Below the pieces are notes generated by a model, which was given only the letters and a program-made list of their open reading frames with translations, ran no database searches and had not been told where the DNA came from. Below are positions 8,923 to 16,952 of a stretch of 64,000 bases of DNA, piece by piece. The translations under genes and the position numbers were made by a program. How positions within the stretch are numbered: the first letter of the stretch is position 1; every line of letters begins with the position of its first letter. The stretch is from Acinetobacter sedimenti (lineage in GTDB: Bacteria; Pseudomonadota; Gammaproteobacteria; Pseudomonadales; Moraxellaceae). The stretch is taken from positions 1-64,000 of the forward strand of contig NZ_JAKUML010000005.1 of NCBI RefSeq assembly GCF_022601685.1. The letters are read 5' to 3'.

Positions 8923-9780
8923 ATGAAGAGATGGTGGATCACAATCATGACAAGTGAACGACCGATTTATTGCTTTGATGGCACACTGACAGGATTGCTG
9001 TGCTGTGTGTTTCGAGCATTTCAATTTCGAGAATATCAGGTTGAGATTCATGCTTTTGACACACATCAAAATACGACTGCTCGGCATTCGTTGCAGGACA
9101 ATTTATTTAATGTGTCGATCGAGGTGGCAAGTCAGGATGTCCATGCACAACGTGTTTGGAATGCGTTAAAAAACAAGCTTTCAAACAATGCGCTTCGACA
9201 GTTGTATTATGCGTTTTTGGCTGAAAATACGGATGCCTATCAGCATATTTTTAATTACTGCATTTATATTTTTCGACATGCACAGACCCAACAGATTCAC
9301 TCTCTTGAGAAAAATTATACTCATCCTAGTGTGCTTGCCATTGCACAGTGGGCGAAAAAAGTGGGACGAGAAAAGCATCGTATGGAAGCTTTTGTTCGTT
9401 TTAAGAAAAGCAGTGACGGCTTATTTTTGAGTTTGATTGCACCTGATTTTAATGTATTGCCGTTAATACAGCGCCATTTTCGCAATCGTTATCAGGATCA
9501 GCGTTGGTTGATTTATGATGAAAAAAGACACTTCGGGATTTATTACGATTTAGATCAAGTACAAGAAGTCGATTTATCCGCACAGACCATTGATGCGCAA
9601 AAAGAGGTTGGCGGAAGTCAGCAGTTTCTGATTGATCTAGATGATCAAGAGGTGCTGTATGATCAATTGTGGAAGGATTATTTTCAGAGTATTAACATCA
9701 AAGAACGGCAGAATATCAAGCTCCATGTGCAATGCGTACCAAAACGCTATTGGCGTTATCTGAATGAGAAATCTGTATAA
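8923..9780 (+). CDS. DUF4130 family putative DNA metabolism protein (TIGR03915-like)
   Basis: A 285-residue protein. Family hallmarks are FDGTLTGLLCCVFRAF at the N-terminus and, in the middle, VGREKHRMEAFVRF, VLPLIQRHFRNRYQDQRW and IYDEKRHFGIYYD. It is the constant partner of the radical SAM protein just upstream; in some bacteria this family is fused to a uracil-DNA glycosylase domain, which is absent here. Translation may start at 8923 or at the in-frame ATG at 8947 (MTSERPIYCFDG), which removes an odd Trp-rich leader and better fits the family. The two genes are 94 bases apart, separated by a palindromic repeat, so they may still be co-transcribed. Biochemical activity unknown. Confidence 0.85.
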   Translation: MKRWWITIMTSERPIYCFDGTLTGLLCCVFRAFQFREYQVEIHAFDTHQNTTARHSLQDNLFNVSIEVASQDVHAQRVWNALKNKLSNNALRQLYYAFLAENTDAYQHIFNYCIYIFRHAQTQQIHSLEKNYTHPSVLAIAQWAKKVGREKHRMEAFVRFKKSSDGLFLSLIAPDFNVLPLIQRHFRNRYQDQRWLIYDEKRHFGIYYDLDQVQEVDLSAQTIDAQKEVGGSQQFLIDLDDQEVLYDQLWKDYFQSINIKERQNIKLHVQCVPKRYWRYLNEKSV

Positions 9781-9902
9781 ATGCGTCTATATAGCTATTC
9801 ATTACGATCAAAAACGCTGATAAAGATAAGCTGTAAGTCAAATACATCTCTAAGCAGAATTTGACTATACTGAGCGAGCATTTTGTTCGTTAAGGTTGCA
9901 TC

Positions 9903-11009
9903 GTGTCCGCTTCATCACACTCATGGATTGAAATTCTTAAACCCAATTTTAAAGTGCTTTCCTTTAAAGAAAGAGGCTTGAGCGGGATTGGTGCGCTCAT
10001 TGGTTTGGCAATCTCATCACTGATCAGTTGGTATGCGCTAGACGGCATCAATGCGTGGTATATCGCACCGATGGGCGCGTCGTCTGTTTTACTTTTTGCG
10101 GTGTCGAGTAGTCCGCTGGCACAGCCGTGGAATATGATCGTAGGGAATGTGATTGCGGCGATCGTCGGGGTGAGTTGCGGTCTATGGATTACTGACCTGA
10201 CTTTTGCCTTTAGTATTGCAGTGGGGTTGTCGATATTTTTAATGATGACCACAGATTCACTTCATCCGCCAAGTGGAGCCGTGGCGATTACGGCGGTGCT
10301 TGGTGGTGATACAGTGCATCAGCTTGGCTATTATTTTGTGCTGTATCCTGTATTGCTTAATTCGGTTTTATTGATTGCATTTGCTTTGTTTTTTAATCGC
10401 ATGATTGGTCGGCAATATCCACAGCCCGCACAGATCAATCAACGCTCCAGTGATCCGACACCAACGCAAAAAGTCACCATTCAACCTGAAGATATTGAAT
10501 ATGCTTTGGAGCAACATACCGAGTTGCTCGACATTAGCCAATATGATCTCGAAAGCTTGATTTTAGAAGCACAGCAACATGCCAATCATCGTTTATCATT
10601 GGAAGGGCGTTGTGCAGATATCATGAGCAAAGATGTGATTTATATTAATGCCGATGACGAAATCCTGCATGCCTTAGACCGCTTTAAACAAATGAATATT
10701 ATGAGCCTGCCAGTCTTGGATGAGGCACACCAATTGGTCGGGACGCTAGCATTATCTGATGTAGTGGAATGGTTTCGTAATACCTCAGAGATTCGCAGTC
10801 CGTGGAAAGATCAGGTTAAGCAAATCATGCACCGTCAAGTGGTGATGGTCAAACCTGAACAAAACATTGCTGATTTGATTCCGTACTTTGTAGAAAAGTC
10901 TTTTAATTATTTGCCTGTGGTTGGTGAAGATCGCAAAATTCTCGGAATAATTAGTCGTTCTGATATGATTGCGGTGTTGTATCAGAATTTATTACAGCAA
11001 GGTAGTTAA
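9903..11009 (+). CDS. HPP family membrane protein with two CBS domains
   Basis: A 368-residue protein that begins with GTG. Residues about 25-165 form the HPP membrane domain: several hydrophobic helices and the name-giving motif in DSLHPPSGAVAI. Residues about 235-345 hold a tandem CBS pair (ADIMSKDVIYINADDEILHA... and VKQIMHRQVVMVKPEQNIAD...), a module that binds adenosine nucleotides and gates transport. The family has been linked to nitrite transport in plants and cyanobacteria, but that role cannot be assumed here. It appears to be a single-gene unit. A cytoplasmic, Gln-rich linker joins the two halves. Confidence 0.88.
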   Translation: MSASSHSWIEILKPNFKVLSFKERGLSGIGALIGLAISSLISWYALDGINAWYIAPMGASSVLLFAVSSSPLAQPWNMIVGNVIAAIVGVSCGLWITDLTFAFSIAVGLSIFLMMTTDSLHPPSGAVAITAVLGGDTVHQLGYYFVLYPVLLNSVLLIAFALFFNRMIGRQYPQPAQINQRSSDPTPTQKVTIQPEDIEYALEQHTELLDISQYDLESLILEAQQHANHRLSLEGRCADIMSKDVIYINADDEILHALDRFKQMNIMSLPVLDEAHQLVGTLALSDVVEWFRNTSEIRSPWKDQVKQIMHRQVVMVKPEQNIADLIPYFVEKSFNYLPVVGEDRKILGIISRSDMIAVLYQNLLQQGS

Positions 11010-11386
11010 TGGCGTTGTCGAGCGAATAATATCGCCCAAAAATCAATATGTGAAATAAATCTATCTTTTTAAAATAAATGCTGATAGAATGCGCCCACGC
11101 ACGAATCTTCCGTTCATTACCTGAACATTTATCTATATTTACCTAGTCTGCGCGTTTTGTCCAAAGAGAGGACGTCCCTTCGCGCCGAATCGCATACTGC
11201 GATTATTCAGGTTGCGCTCGTAAACATGTGTGCGTTTATAGACCACATCGTCTCAAATCGGAACTTGTCACAGCCAATTAAGCAGAGTTAATTGCTTTGT
11301 TGTAGATGCTGTTTTGTCGCCTTTATGCCGATGTATTGAATTAAATATTTTAGAATTGGAGCGCCGAATACTCGGTGAAATTCTCT
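11010..11386 (+). promoter_or_regulatory. Long structured leader of the DEAD-box helicase gene
   Basis: 377 bases without a convincing ORF. A possible -10 element TAGAAT lies at 11085-11090, which would leave a leader of roughly 290 bases. Inside are perfect hairpins AATCGCA-TAC-TGCGATT (11188-11204) and CAATTAA-GCAGAG-TTAATTG (11275-11294), and a small CCGA...TCGG stem just before the start codon. Long leaders are common in cold-induced RNA helicase mRNAs; a regulatory role here is inference. Confidence 0.4.
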
Positions 11387-13459
11387 ATGAGCAAAACTTT
11401 TGCTGATTTTCCTCTCGCAGAGTCATTACAACTTGCACTACAAGACTTAGGTTTTACGACACCGACGCCTGTACAAGAACAGTCGATTCCAGCGGCAATA
11501 GAAGGTAAAGATTTATTGGTATCGAGCCAAACAGGTTCGGGCAAAACTGCAGCATTCTTATTACCAACGCTCAATGCGTTATCTGAACAAGATACATTGG
11601 TGCCATTCAAAGAGCGTATGCGTGCTGTGACTACACCTGCGATTTTGGTACTTTGTCCAACACGTGAATTGGCACAACAAGTCTGCCAAGATGCGATTGC
11701 ATTCGTTCGTAAGATGAAAGGTGTTCGTGTTGCTGCAATCATGGGCGGTATGCCATTTGCAAAACAAATTCAACAGCTGAAAGGTGCACAAGTGGTTGTT
11801 GCGACCCCAGGTCGTCTTTTAGACTTGGTGAATCGTCGTCAAATCAAACTCGATAAAGTGAATGCGTTGATCGTTGATGAAGCAGATCGTATGTTGGATC
11901 TTGGCTTCTCTGAAGATCTAGAAGCGATTAGCGATCTTGCAGGCAACCGTGAACAAACTTTGATGTTCTCTGCGACGTTTGCAGATCGTATTATTTCACT
12001 TGCAGAACGCATGATGAATTCGCCTGAGCGTATTGCGATCGAAACTGGTCATACAACCAATACTGATGTGACACAAACATTGCATTGGACAGATGGTTTT
12101 GAGCACAAGAAAAAATTACTTACGCATTGGTTAAATGATGAAACTTTAGATCAAGCGGTCGTGTTTGCTTCAACTCAAGAAGATACCGATATGTTGGCTG
12201 AAGAGTTGGCAGAGTCTGGTCTTTCTGTGGTTGCGCTACACGGTGCAATGCCACAATCTGTACGTAACCGCCGTTTGCGTAGCATTCGTGAAGGTAAAGC
12301 ACGTATCTTGGTGGCAACTGATGTTGCAGCACGTGGTTTGGACGTCCCAACCATTTCGCATGTCATTAACTTTGGTTTACCAATGAAAAATGAAGACTAT
12401 GTACACCGTGTAGGTCGTACTGGTCGTGCAGGTCGTACTGGTCAAGCGGTGACTTTGGCGACTTATCGTGAGCGTGGTAAAATCCGTGCCCTCGAAGAAT
12501 ATTTAGAAACTCGTTTGAATGTGTCTGAAATCGAAGGCTTAGAGCCATCTCCACCACCAGCACGTCCAAGCCGTAAAGGCGGAAAATCTGACGGACGTCG
12601 TGGCGGCGGACGTGGTGATCGTGGTTTTGGTGGCGATCGTGGTGGTCGTAGCTTTGGCGGAGATCGTGATCGTGGTTTTGGCGGTGGCAAGCGTCGTATC
12701 GAAGGCGAAGGTCATTTCAAACGTGAAGAGCGTTCAGGCCCACGTAAGTCACACAATGACTATATCAATGATGTCGTGGCGAATGCTGACTTTGCTGGAA
12801 AGCCACGTTCTGAGCGTCCTCGTTCAGAATTCAAGTCGCATGAAGATGATAACCGTGGTAACCGCAAAGATTACCAACCTCGTTCAGAAAAGCGTTTCTC
12901 TGATCGTGGTGGACGTGGTGGCGACAACCGTGGCGAGGGTCGTCGTTTTGATGGCGAGCGTAAGTTCGGTGATCGTTCAGAGCGTGGTGGTCGTGATTTT
13001 GGCGGTGATCGTCCAAAACGTGACTTCGGTGGTGACCGCCCAAGTTATAATGATCGTCCAAAACGTGATTTTGGAGATCGTCCAGAGCGTTCAGAAGGTC
13101 GTCGTTTTGATGGCGAGCGTAAGTTTGGCGATCGTTCTGATCGTGGTGAACGCAATTTTAACGACCGCCCGAAACGTGATTTTGGTGGTGATCGTCCAAA
13201 GCGTGACTTCGGTGGCGAACGTCCAAGTTATAATGACCGTCCAAAACGTGATTTTGGTCGTGATGACAACCGTGGTGAACGTCGTGAATTCTCAAATGAT
13301 CGCGCACGCCGTCAAGATGGTGAGCGTTCGGAAGGTCGTCGCTTTGGTCAACATGACAATACTGAAAAGCGTTTTTCACAAGAAGGTCGTGAGCGTCGTT
13401 ATAAAGGCAACGGATCGAGTTTCGGCTCGGACAGTATCCGTAAATGGACAAAGCAATAA
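11387..13459 (+). CDS. DEAD-box ATP-dependent RNA helicase with long Arg/Gly-rich tail
   Basis: About 690 residues from ATG 11387 (an in-frame GTG lies 12 bases upstream). All helicase motifs are present: Q motif (GFTTPTPVQEQSIP), Walker A SQTGSGKT at 47-54, PTRELAQQ, TPGRLLD, VDEADRML, FSAT, the ARGLDVP region and HRVGRTGRAGRTG. The core ends near residue 390. The remaining 300 residues are an Arg/Gly/Asp/Phe-rich repetitive tail (units such as RPKRDFGGDRPSYNDRPKRD), probably disordered and RNA-binding. It belongs to the RhlE/CsdA group that remodels RNA in ribosome assembly and mRNA decay, often at low temperature. The closest named orthologue is not settled, so no symbol is given. Single gene with long leader and terminator. 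Confidence 0.92.
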   Translation: MSKTFADFPLAESLQLALQDLGFTTPTPVQEQSIPAAIEGKDLLVSSQTGSGKTAAFLLPTLNALSEQDTLVPFKERMRAVTTPAILVLCPTRELAQQVCQDAIAFVRKMKGVRVAAIMGGMPFAKQIQQLKGAQVVVATPGRLLDLVNRRQIKLDKVNALIVDEADRMLDLGFSEDLEAISDLAGNREQTLMFSATFADRIISLAERMMNSPERIAIETGHTTNTDVTQTLHWTDGFEHKKKLLTHWLNDETLDQAVVFASTQEDTDMLAEELAESGLSVVALHGAMPQSVRNRRLRSIREGKARILVATDVAARGLDVPTISHVINFGLPMKNEDYVHRVGRTGRAGRTGQAVTLATYRERGKIRALEEYLETRLNVSEIEGLEPSPPPARPSRKGGKSDGRRGGGRGDRGFGGDRGGRSFGGDRDRGFGGGKRRIEGEGHFKREERSGPRKSHNDYINDVVANADFAGKPRSERPRSEFKSHEDDNRGNRKDYQPRSEKRFSDRGGRGGDNRGEGRRFDGERKFGDRSERGGRDFGGDRPKRDFGGDRPSYNDRPKRDFGDRPERSEGRRFDGERKFGDRSDRGERNFNDRPKRDFGGDRPKRDFGGERPSYNDRPKRDFGRDDNRGERREFSNDRARRQDGERSEGRRFGQHDNTEKRFSQEGRERRYKGNGSSFGSDSIRKWTKQ
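12931..13257 (+). repeat. In-frame internal repeats in the helicase tail
   Basis: The segment containing GTCGTCGTTTTGATGGCGAG ends at 12958 and recurs 159 bases (53 codons) later; the segment beginning CAAGTTATAATGA at 13041 recurs 183 bases (61 codons) later at 13224. Each copy has diverged a little at third positions. The spacing in whole codons keeps the frame. These duplications encode the repeated RPKRDFGGDRPSYNDRP units and could allow length variation between strains. Confidence 0.8.
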
Positions 13460-13495
13460 TCAACTCAAATATATAATTGATTTTTAAATAAAAAC

Positions 13496-13520
13496 AGCAC
13501 ATCGAAAGATGTGCTTTTTT
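13496..13520 (+). terminator. Terminator of the DEAD-box helicase gene
   Basis: Arms AGCACATC (13496-13503) and GATGTGCT (13508-13515) with a GAAA tetraloop, followed by a run of six T residues. Confidence 0.92.
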
Positions 13521-13598
13521 ATTGCTCAAATGTAATAAATGGGTGTACAATTGTCACGCAATAGTATTCAAATGTGAATTGATTAACTTTTATTGGTG

Positions 13599-13757
13599 AT
13601 GGGTTGGCTTGTGCCATATTTATTCGTATTTTTGGTGATGATTAATGCACTCTTTTTGGGTGCACAAGTCTATAAACAGTCGCATCAGTCGACTGCATCC
13701 ATGCACGCCCACACGATAGATACTGTAAAAGAAACAGATACTGAATTTAAAGATTAA
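13599..13757 (+). CDS. Candidate 52-residue single-pass membrane protein
   Basis: A short open frame in the gap between the helicase terminator and mlaF. It encodes MGWLVPYLFVFLVMINALFL (one hydrophobic helix, residues 3-22), then a small polar, Lys, His and Thr-containing tail ending in EFKD. The hydrophobic N-terminus with a charged tail is typical of genuine small membrane proteins. Against it: the ribosome binding site is weak (GGTG lies next to the ATG) and no relative is known to me. It ends 75 bases before mlaF and could share its transcript. Confidence 0.4.
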   Translation: MGWLVPYLFVFLVMINALFLGAQVYKQSHQSTASMHAHTIDTVKETDTEFKD

Positions 13758-13831
13758 TTTTTAGCAAAACTATAACGCTAATTTGGCTATATTTCTGTAG
13801 AATCACCACTTTCCTCAAGGATAAAAAATAT

Positions 13832-14653
13832 ATGGAGTCATCTATGCCAGCGAATGATGTGGCATTGATCGAAGTAAAAAACCTGAGCTTTCAACGTGGC
13901 GATCGAGTGATCTATGATGGTATCGATATGCAGATCGCTCGTGGCAAAATTACTGCGATTATGGGGCCATCAGGTACAGGTAAAACCACTTTATTAAGAT
14001 TGATTGGCGGACAGCTTAAACCTGATCAAGGTCAGATTTTGCTTGATGGGCAGGATATTGCCAAAATGTCACGCAAGGAATTGTTTGATGCACGTGCTCG
14101 TATGGGCATGCTTTTTCAAAGTGGTGCATTATTTACAGACATGACCGTGTTTGAAAATGTCGCTTTCCCTATTCGTGCACACCGTCAAATGTCTGAATCA
14201 GCGATCCAAGATCGAATATCGCAAAAGCTCGAGTCGGTTGGACTGCGTGGTGCAGAATATTTGATGCCGTCAGAGCTTTCAGGTGGTATGAATCGTCGTG
14301 TGGCATTGGCAAGAGCGATTGCGCTTGATCCTGAGCTGATTATGTATGATGAACCATTCGCAGGACAAGATCCGATCGTGATGGGTGTATTGACGAGACT
14401 TATTCGCTCTTTAAGTGAAGCGTTGGATTTGACTACGATCATCGTGTCGCATGATGTCGAAGAAACCTTGTCAATTGCGGATTATATCTACGTAGTTGCT
14501 GAGGGAAAAGTGCAAGGTGAGGGTACAGCGGAACAGTTGCGACACCATTCATCACCTTTTGTACAGCAGTTCTTAACAGGTTCAGTTGAAGGTCCTGTGG
14601 ATTATCAGTTTAGTCGTATGCCTGATACCATCAAACTTGGAGGTGCGCAATGA
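13832..14653 (+). CDS. mlaF: Phospholipid transport ABC ATPase MlaF
   Basis: A 273-residue ABC ATPase of the Mla pathway, which moves phospholipids between inner and outer membranes to keep the outer leaflet asymmetric. Walker A GPSGTGKT is near residue 47, the ABC signature LSGGMNRRVALARA and Walker B LIMYDEPFAGQDP follow, with the switch His in IIVSHDVEE. The SGGMNRR form of the signature is typical of the MlaF/Ttg2A group. The stop overlaps the mlaE start (ATGA), giving coupled translation. Starts at 13832 and 13844 are both possible; AAGGA lies 10 bases before the first. Confidence 0.95.
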   Translation: MESSMPANDVALIEVKNLSFQRGDRVIYDGIDMQIARGKITAIMGPSGTGKTTLLRLIGGQLKPDQGQILLDGQDIAKMSRKELFDARARMGMLFQSGALFTDMTVFENVAFPIRAHRQMSESAIQDRISQKLESVGLRGAEYLMPSELSGGMNRRVALARAIALDPELIMYDEPFAGQDPIVMGVLTRLIRSLSEALDLTTIIVSHDVEETLSIADYIYVVAEGKVQGEGTAEQLRHHSSPFVQQFLTGSVEGPVDYQFSRMPDTIKLGGAQ

Positions 14654-15429
14654 ACGCAGTTGCGACTTTAGGTCGTCGCTTGATCGGTCGAGTGCAAGGT
14701 ATCGGCTATGCAGCGATGATGTTGATCCAAGTGCTGATGTCTTTACCAACTTGGAAAGGCGTAAAGCTATTTATTTATCAGATGTACCGTGTTGGCGTAT
14801 TGTCTTTATTGATCATTACGGTTTCTGGTTTATTCATCGGTGCAGTGCTTGGTTTGCAGATGTACAGTATCTTAGTCACCTTTGGTAGCGAAGCCATGCT
14901 TGGTACAGCGGTGGCGTTGACTTTACTTCGTGAGCTTGCCCCTGTAGTTGCTGCATTATTATTTGCAGGTCGTGCAGGTTCGGCATTGACTGCAGAAATT
15001 GGCTCAATGAAGCAAACTGAACAGCTTGCCAGTATGGAAATGATCGGTGTTGATCCATTAAAGCAAATCGTTTCACCACGTCTTTGGGCAGGTATTTTTA
15101 GCTTGCCGATGTTGACCGTGATTTTTGCTGCCGTTGGTATTTTGGGTGGAAAATTTGTTGGTGTAGATTTCTTGGGCTCGGATGAAGGCTCATTTTGGAA
15201 TAGCATGCAGTCCTCTGTGGTGTTTTGGAAAGATGTCTTTAATGGCACTATTATCAAGAGCATTGTGTTTGCAGTGATTTGTACGTGGATTGCAGTCTAT
15301 CAAGGTTATGCTTGCGAGCCGACACCTGAAGGAATTGCAACAGCGATGACACGTACAGTAGTGTATTCGTCGCTCTGTGTTTTAGGATTTGATTTTGTGT
15401 TGACTGCGGTCATGTTCGGAGGTTTATGA
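14650..15429 (+). CDS. mlaE: Phospholipid transport permease MlaE
   Basis: A 259-residue inner-membrane permease of the MlaE/YrbE family with five or six hydrophobic segments. Conserved family segments are visible: LLRELAPVVAALLFAGRAGSALTAEIGSM, the EQLASMEMIGVDPL coupling loop and VDFLGSDEG. It forms the dimeric channel that MlaF energises and on which the MlaD hexamer sits. It overlaps mlaF by four bases and mlaD by four bases, so mlaF, mlaE and mlaD are tightly coupled. Confidence 0.95.
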   Translation: MNAVATLGRRLIGRVQGIGYAAMMLIQVLMSLPTWKGVKLFIYQMYRVGVLSLLIITVSGLFIGAVLGLQMYSILVTFGSEAMLGTAVALTLLRELAPVVAALLFAGRAGSALTAEIGSMKQTEQLASMEMIGVDPLKQIVSPRLWAGIFSLPMLTVIFAAVGILGGKFVGVDFLGSDEGSFWNSMQSSVVFWKDVFNGTIIKSIVFAVICTWIAVYQGYACEPTPEGIATAMTRTVVYSSLCVLGFDFVLTAVMFGGL

Positions 15430-16172
15430 TGAAAACACGTACAGTTGAACTGGCCGTTGGAATATTTGTAATTTTATTTGCAGCAGCATTATTTTTATTG
15501 GCGATGCGTGTCAGTGGTTTGGCAGGGAGCACCATGGGTGAAAGCTACAACCTGAGTGCCAAGATCGACAATATTAGTGGCTTGAAAGAACGTGCCAAGG
15601 TGACTATTAGTGGTGTTAAAGTTGGGCAAGTCAGCAAGATTGAACTTGATCCATTATCACATCGCGCAGTCGTGACCATTGCGATGGATAAATCACTCAC
15701 CACCTTTAATGCTGAACAATTTAAGCAAGTTGAAGCCAATGCGATGGAAGATCTGAAATATAGCTATGACTATACAGAAGCATCACCTGAGCAACAAAAG
15801 GTAATGGAAAAGCAACTTATTGATAACATGAAGAACATCACGACTATCGATCAAGATGCTTATATAAAGGTCGCAACCAACGGCATTATCGGTGAGAAGT
15901 ATCTCAAGATTGAGCCAGGTGGTGCATTTACCTATATCCCACAAGGTGGCAGTTTCCCTGAAACACAAACTCAAGGTACTGTTGAAATTGAAGACTTGGT
16001 GAATAAGTTTATTACAGGCTCTTCACAGTCGAAGTCTACTAGCACAGAGAGTTCAAGTGAAGATGTGGTAAGTGAGGATACAGCAGTTGAAGCAACTGCG
16101 AGTCAATCAAATAATCAAGCGGCTACTGAGCCGACAACGAGTCAAGATGAACCATCATTTATCGATGAGTGA
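15426..16172 (+). CDS. mlaD: Phospholipid transport MCE-domain protein MlaD
   Basis: A 248-residue protein anchored by one N-terminal helix (residues about 8-28), then an MCE domain (SYNLSAKIDNISGLKERAKV and ISGVKVGQVSKIELDPLSH). MlaD hexamers form the periplasmic pore that hands lipid between MlaE and the carrier MlaC. Compared with E. coli MlaD it has an insertion in the MCE domain (about residues 100-140, EDLKYSYDYTEASPEQQKV...) and a long Ser/Thr/Glu-rich C-terminal tail (about 190-248). Two adjacent ATG codons (15426 and 15429) are possible starts. Confidence 0.93.
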   Translation: MMKTRTVELAVGIFVILFAAALFLLAMRVSGLAGSTMGESYNLSAKIDNISGLKERAKVTISGVKVGQVSKIELDPLSHRAVVTIAMDKSLTTFNAEQFKQVEANAMEDLKYSYDYTEASPEQQKVMEKQLIDNMKNITTIDQDAYIKVATNGIIGEKYLKIEPGGAFTYIPQGGSFPETQTQGTVEIEDLVNKFITGSSQSKSTSTESSSEDVVSEDTAVEATASQSNNQAATEPTTSQDEPSFIDE

Positions 16173-16189
16173 TGAATAGTTAGGAGTGA

Positions 16190-16867
16190 ATGAACATGAC
16201 TTTCATGAAAGCAGTTGCTAAAGAAGCAGTTACAGCAAAAGCAATGACAATAAAAACAGCGACATTAAGTTTGTCACTCGCAGGTATGATGGCGAGTTCA
16301 ATGGCTTTTGCTGCACCATCAGAAGCACCATCAGACTTCGTAAAACGTATTTCTGATAAGCTAATTGTTGAGCTGAAGCAAAACAAAGCAAACCTTAATA
16401 ATAATACTGTGATCAACAAAATCGTGGCGCAAAATATTGAACCACATGTTGATGTGCAAGGTTTTTCTCGTCTAGTGATGGGGCAATACTATTCAAATCA
16501 ATACAGTACGGCAGAGCAACGTGGTCGTTTTACCAAAAACTTCCGTGATAGCGTAATTAAGACCTATGCCAAAGGTTTGGCGCAGTATAATAATGAAGGT
16601 TATACATTGCGTCCATATCGTAATACTGGTGCAAAATATCCTGTAGTCACAATGGATTTTAAAGCCAATAATGGCAATAAGATTCCAGTAAGCTTCCAGT
16701 TGATCGACAAAAATAATCAATGGAAAATCCGCAACATCAATGTAAGTGGTATTGATATGGCGTTGACTTTCCGTGACCAGTTTAAAGCAAACGTACAGCA
16801 AAACGGTGGCAATATTGATAAAGCGATTGCGAGCTTTAAACCAGATGCAGAAGCAGGTAGTAAATAA
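16190..16867 (+). CDS. mlaC: Periplasmic phospholipid-binding protein MlaC
   Basis: A 225-residue soluble carrier with an N-terminal signal peptide (about residues 1-38, ending MAFAAPSE). The mature part matches the MlaC/Ttg2D family: NKIVAQNIEPHVDVQGFSRLVMGQYY, FTKNFRDSVIKTYAKGLAQYN and WKIRNINVSGIDMALTFRDQF. It shuttles single phospholipids through the periplasm between the outer-membrane MlaA complex and MlaFEDB. TAGGAG precedes the starts at 16190 and 16196. A strong terminator follows, so the mla operon ends here with no mlaB gene. Confidence 0.94.
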   Translation: MNMTFMKAVAKEAVTAKAMTIKTATLSLSLAGMMASSMAFAAPSEAPSDFVKRISDKLIVELKQNKANLNNNTVINKIVAQNIEPHVDVQGFSRLVMGQYYSNQYSTAEQRGRFTKNFRDSVIKTYAKGLAQYNNEGYTLRPYRNTGAKYPVVTMDFKANNGNKIPVSFQLIDKNNQWKIRNINVSGIDMALTFRDQFKANVQQNGGNIDKAIASFKPDAEAGSK

Positions 16868-16895
16868 GCTAAGCGTCAAATAAGCGATTGATATT

Positions 16896-16925
16896 AAAAA
16901 GCCCATTCATATGAATGGGCTTTTT
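16896..16925. terminator. Bidirectional terminator between mlaC and ponA
   Basis: AAAAAGCCCATTCAT (16896-16910) pairs perfectly with ATGAATGGGCTTTTT (16911-16925). Runs of A and T on both sides serve the two converging genes. Confidence 0.93.
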
Positions 16926-16952
16926 ACTGTTTGAGGGAAAATTAAATCCTGA

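Noticed and set aside
12931-13257. Repeats that could suggest a CRISPR array
   Set aside because: The repeats are in frame, diverged at third positions, unequal in spacing and coding for the helicase tail; there are no uniform spacers or cas genes.
12600-13487. Long open frame in another frame of the helicase tail (Val/Ile/Ser-rich)
   Set aside because: It arises from the repetitive Arg/Gly codons of the helicase read in another frame; the product is biased low complexity with no start signal or family resemblance.
14778-15263. Open frame antisense to mlaE
   Set aside because: The product has no recognisable domain, and mlaE on the other strand is clearly conserved.
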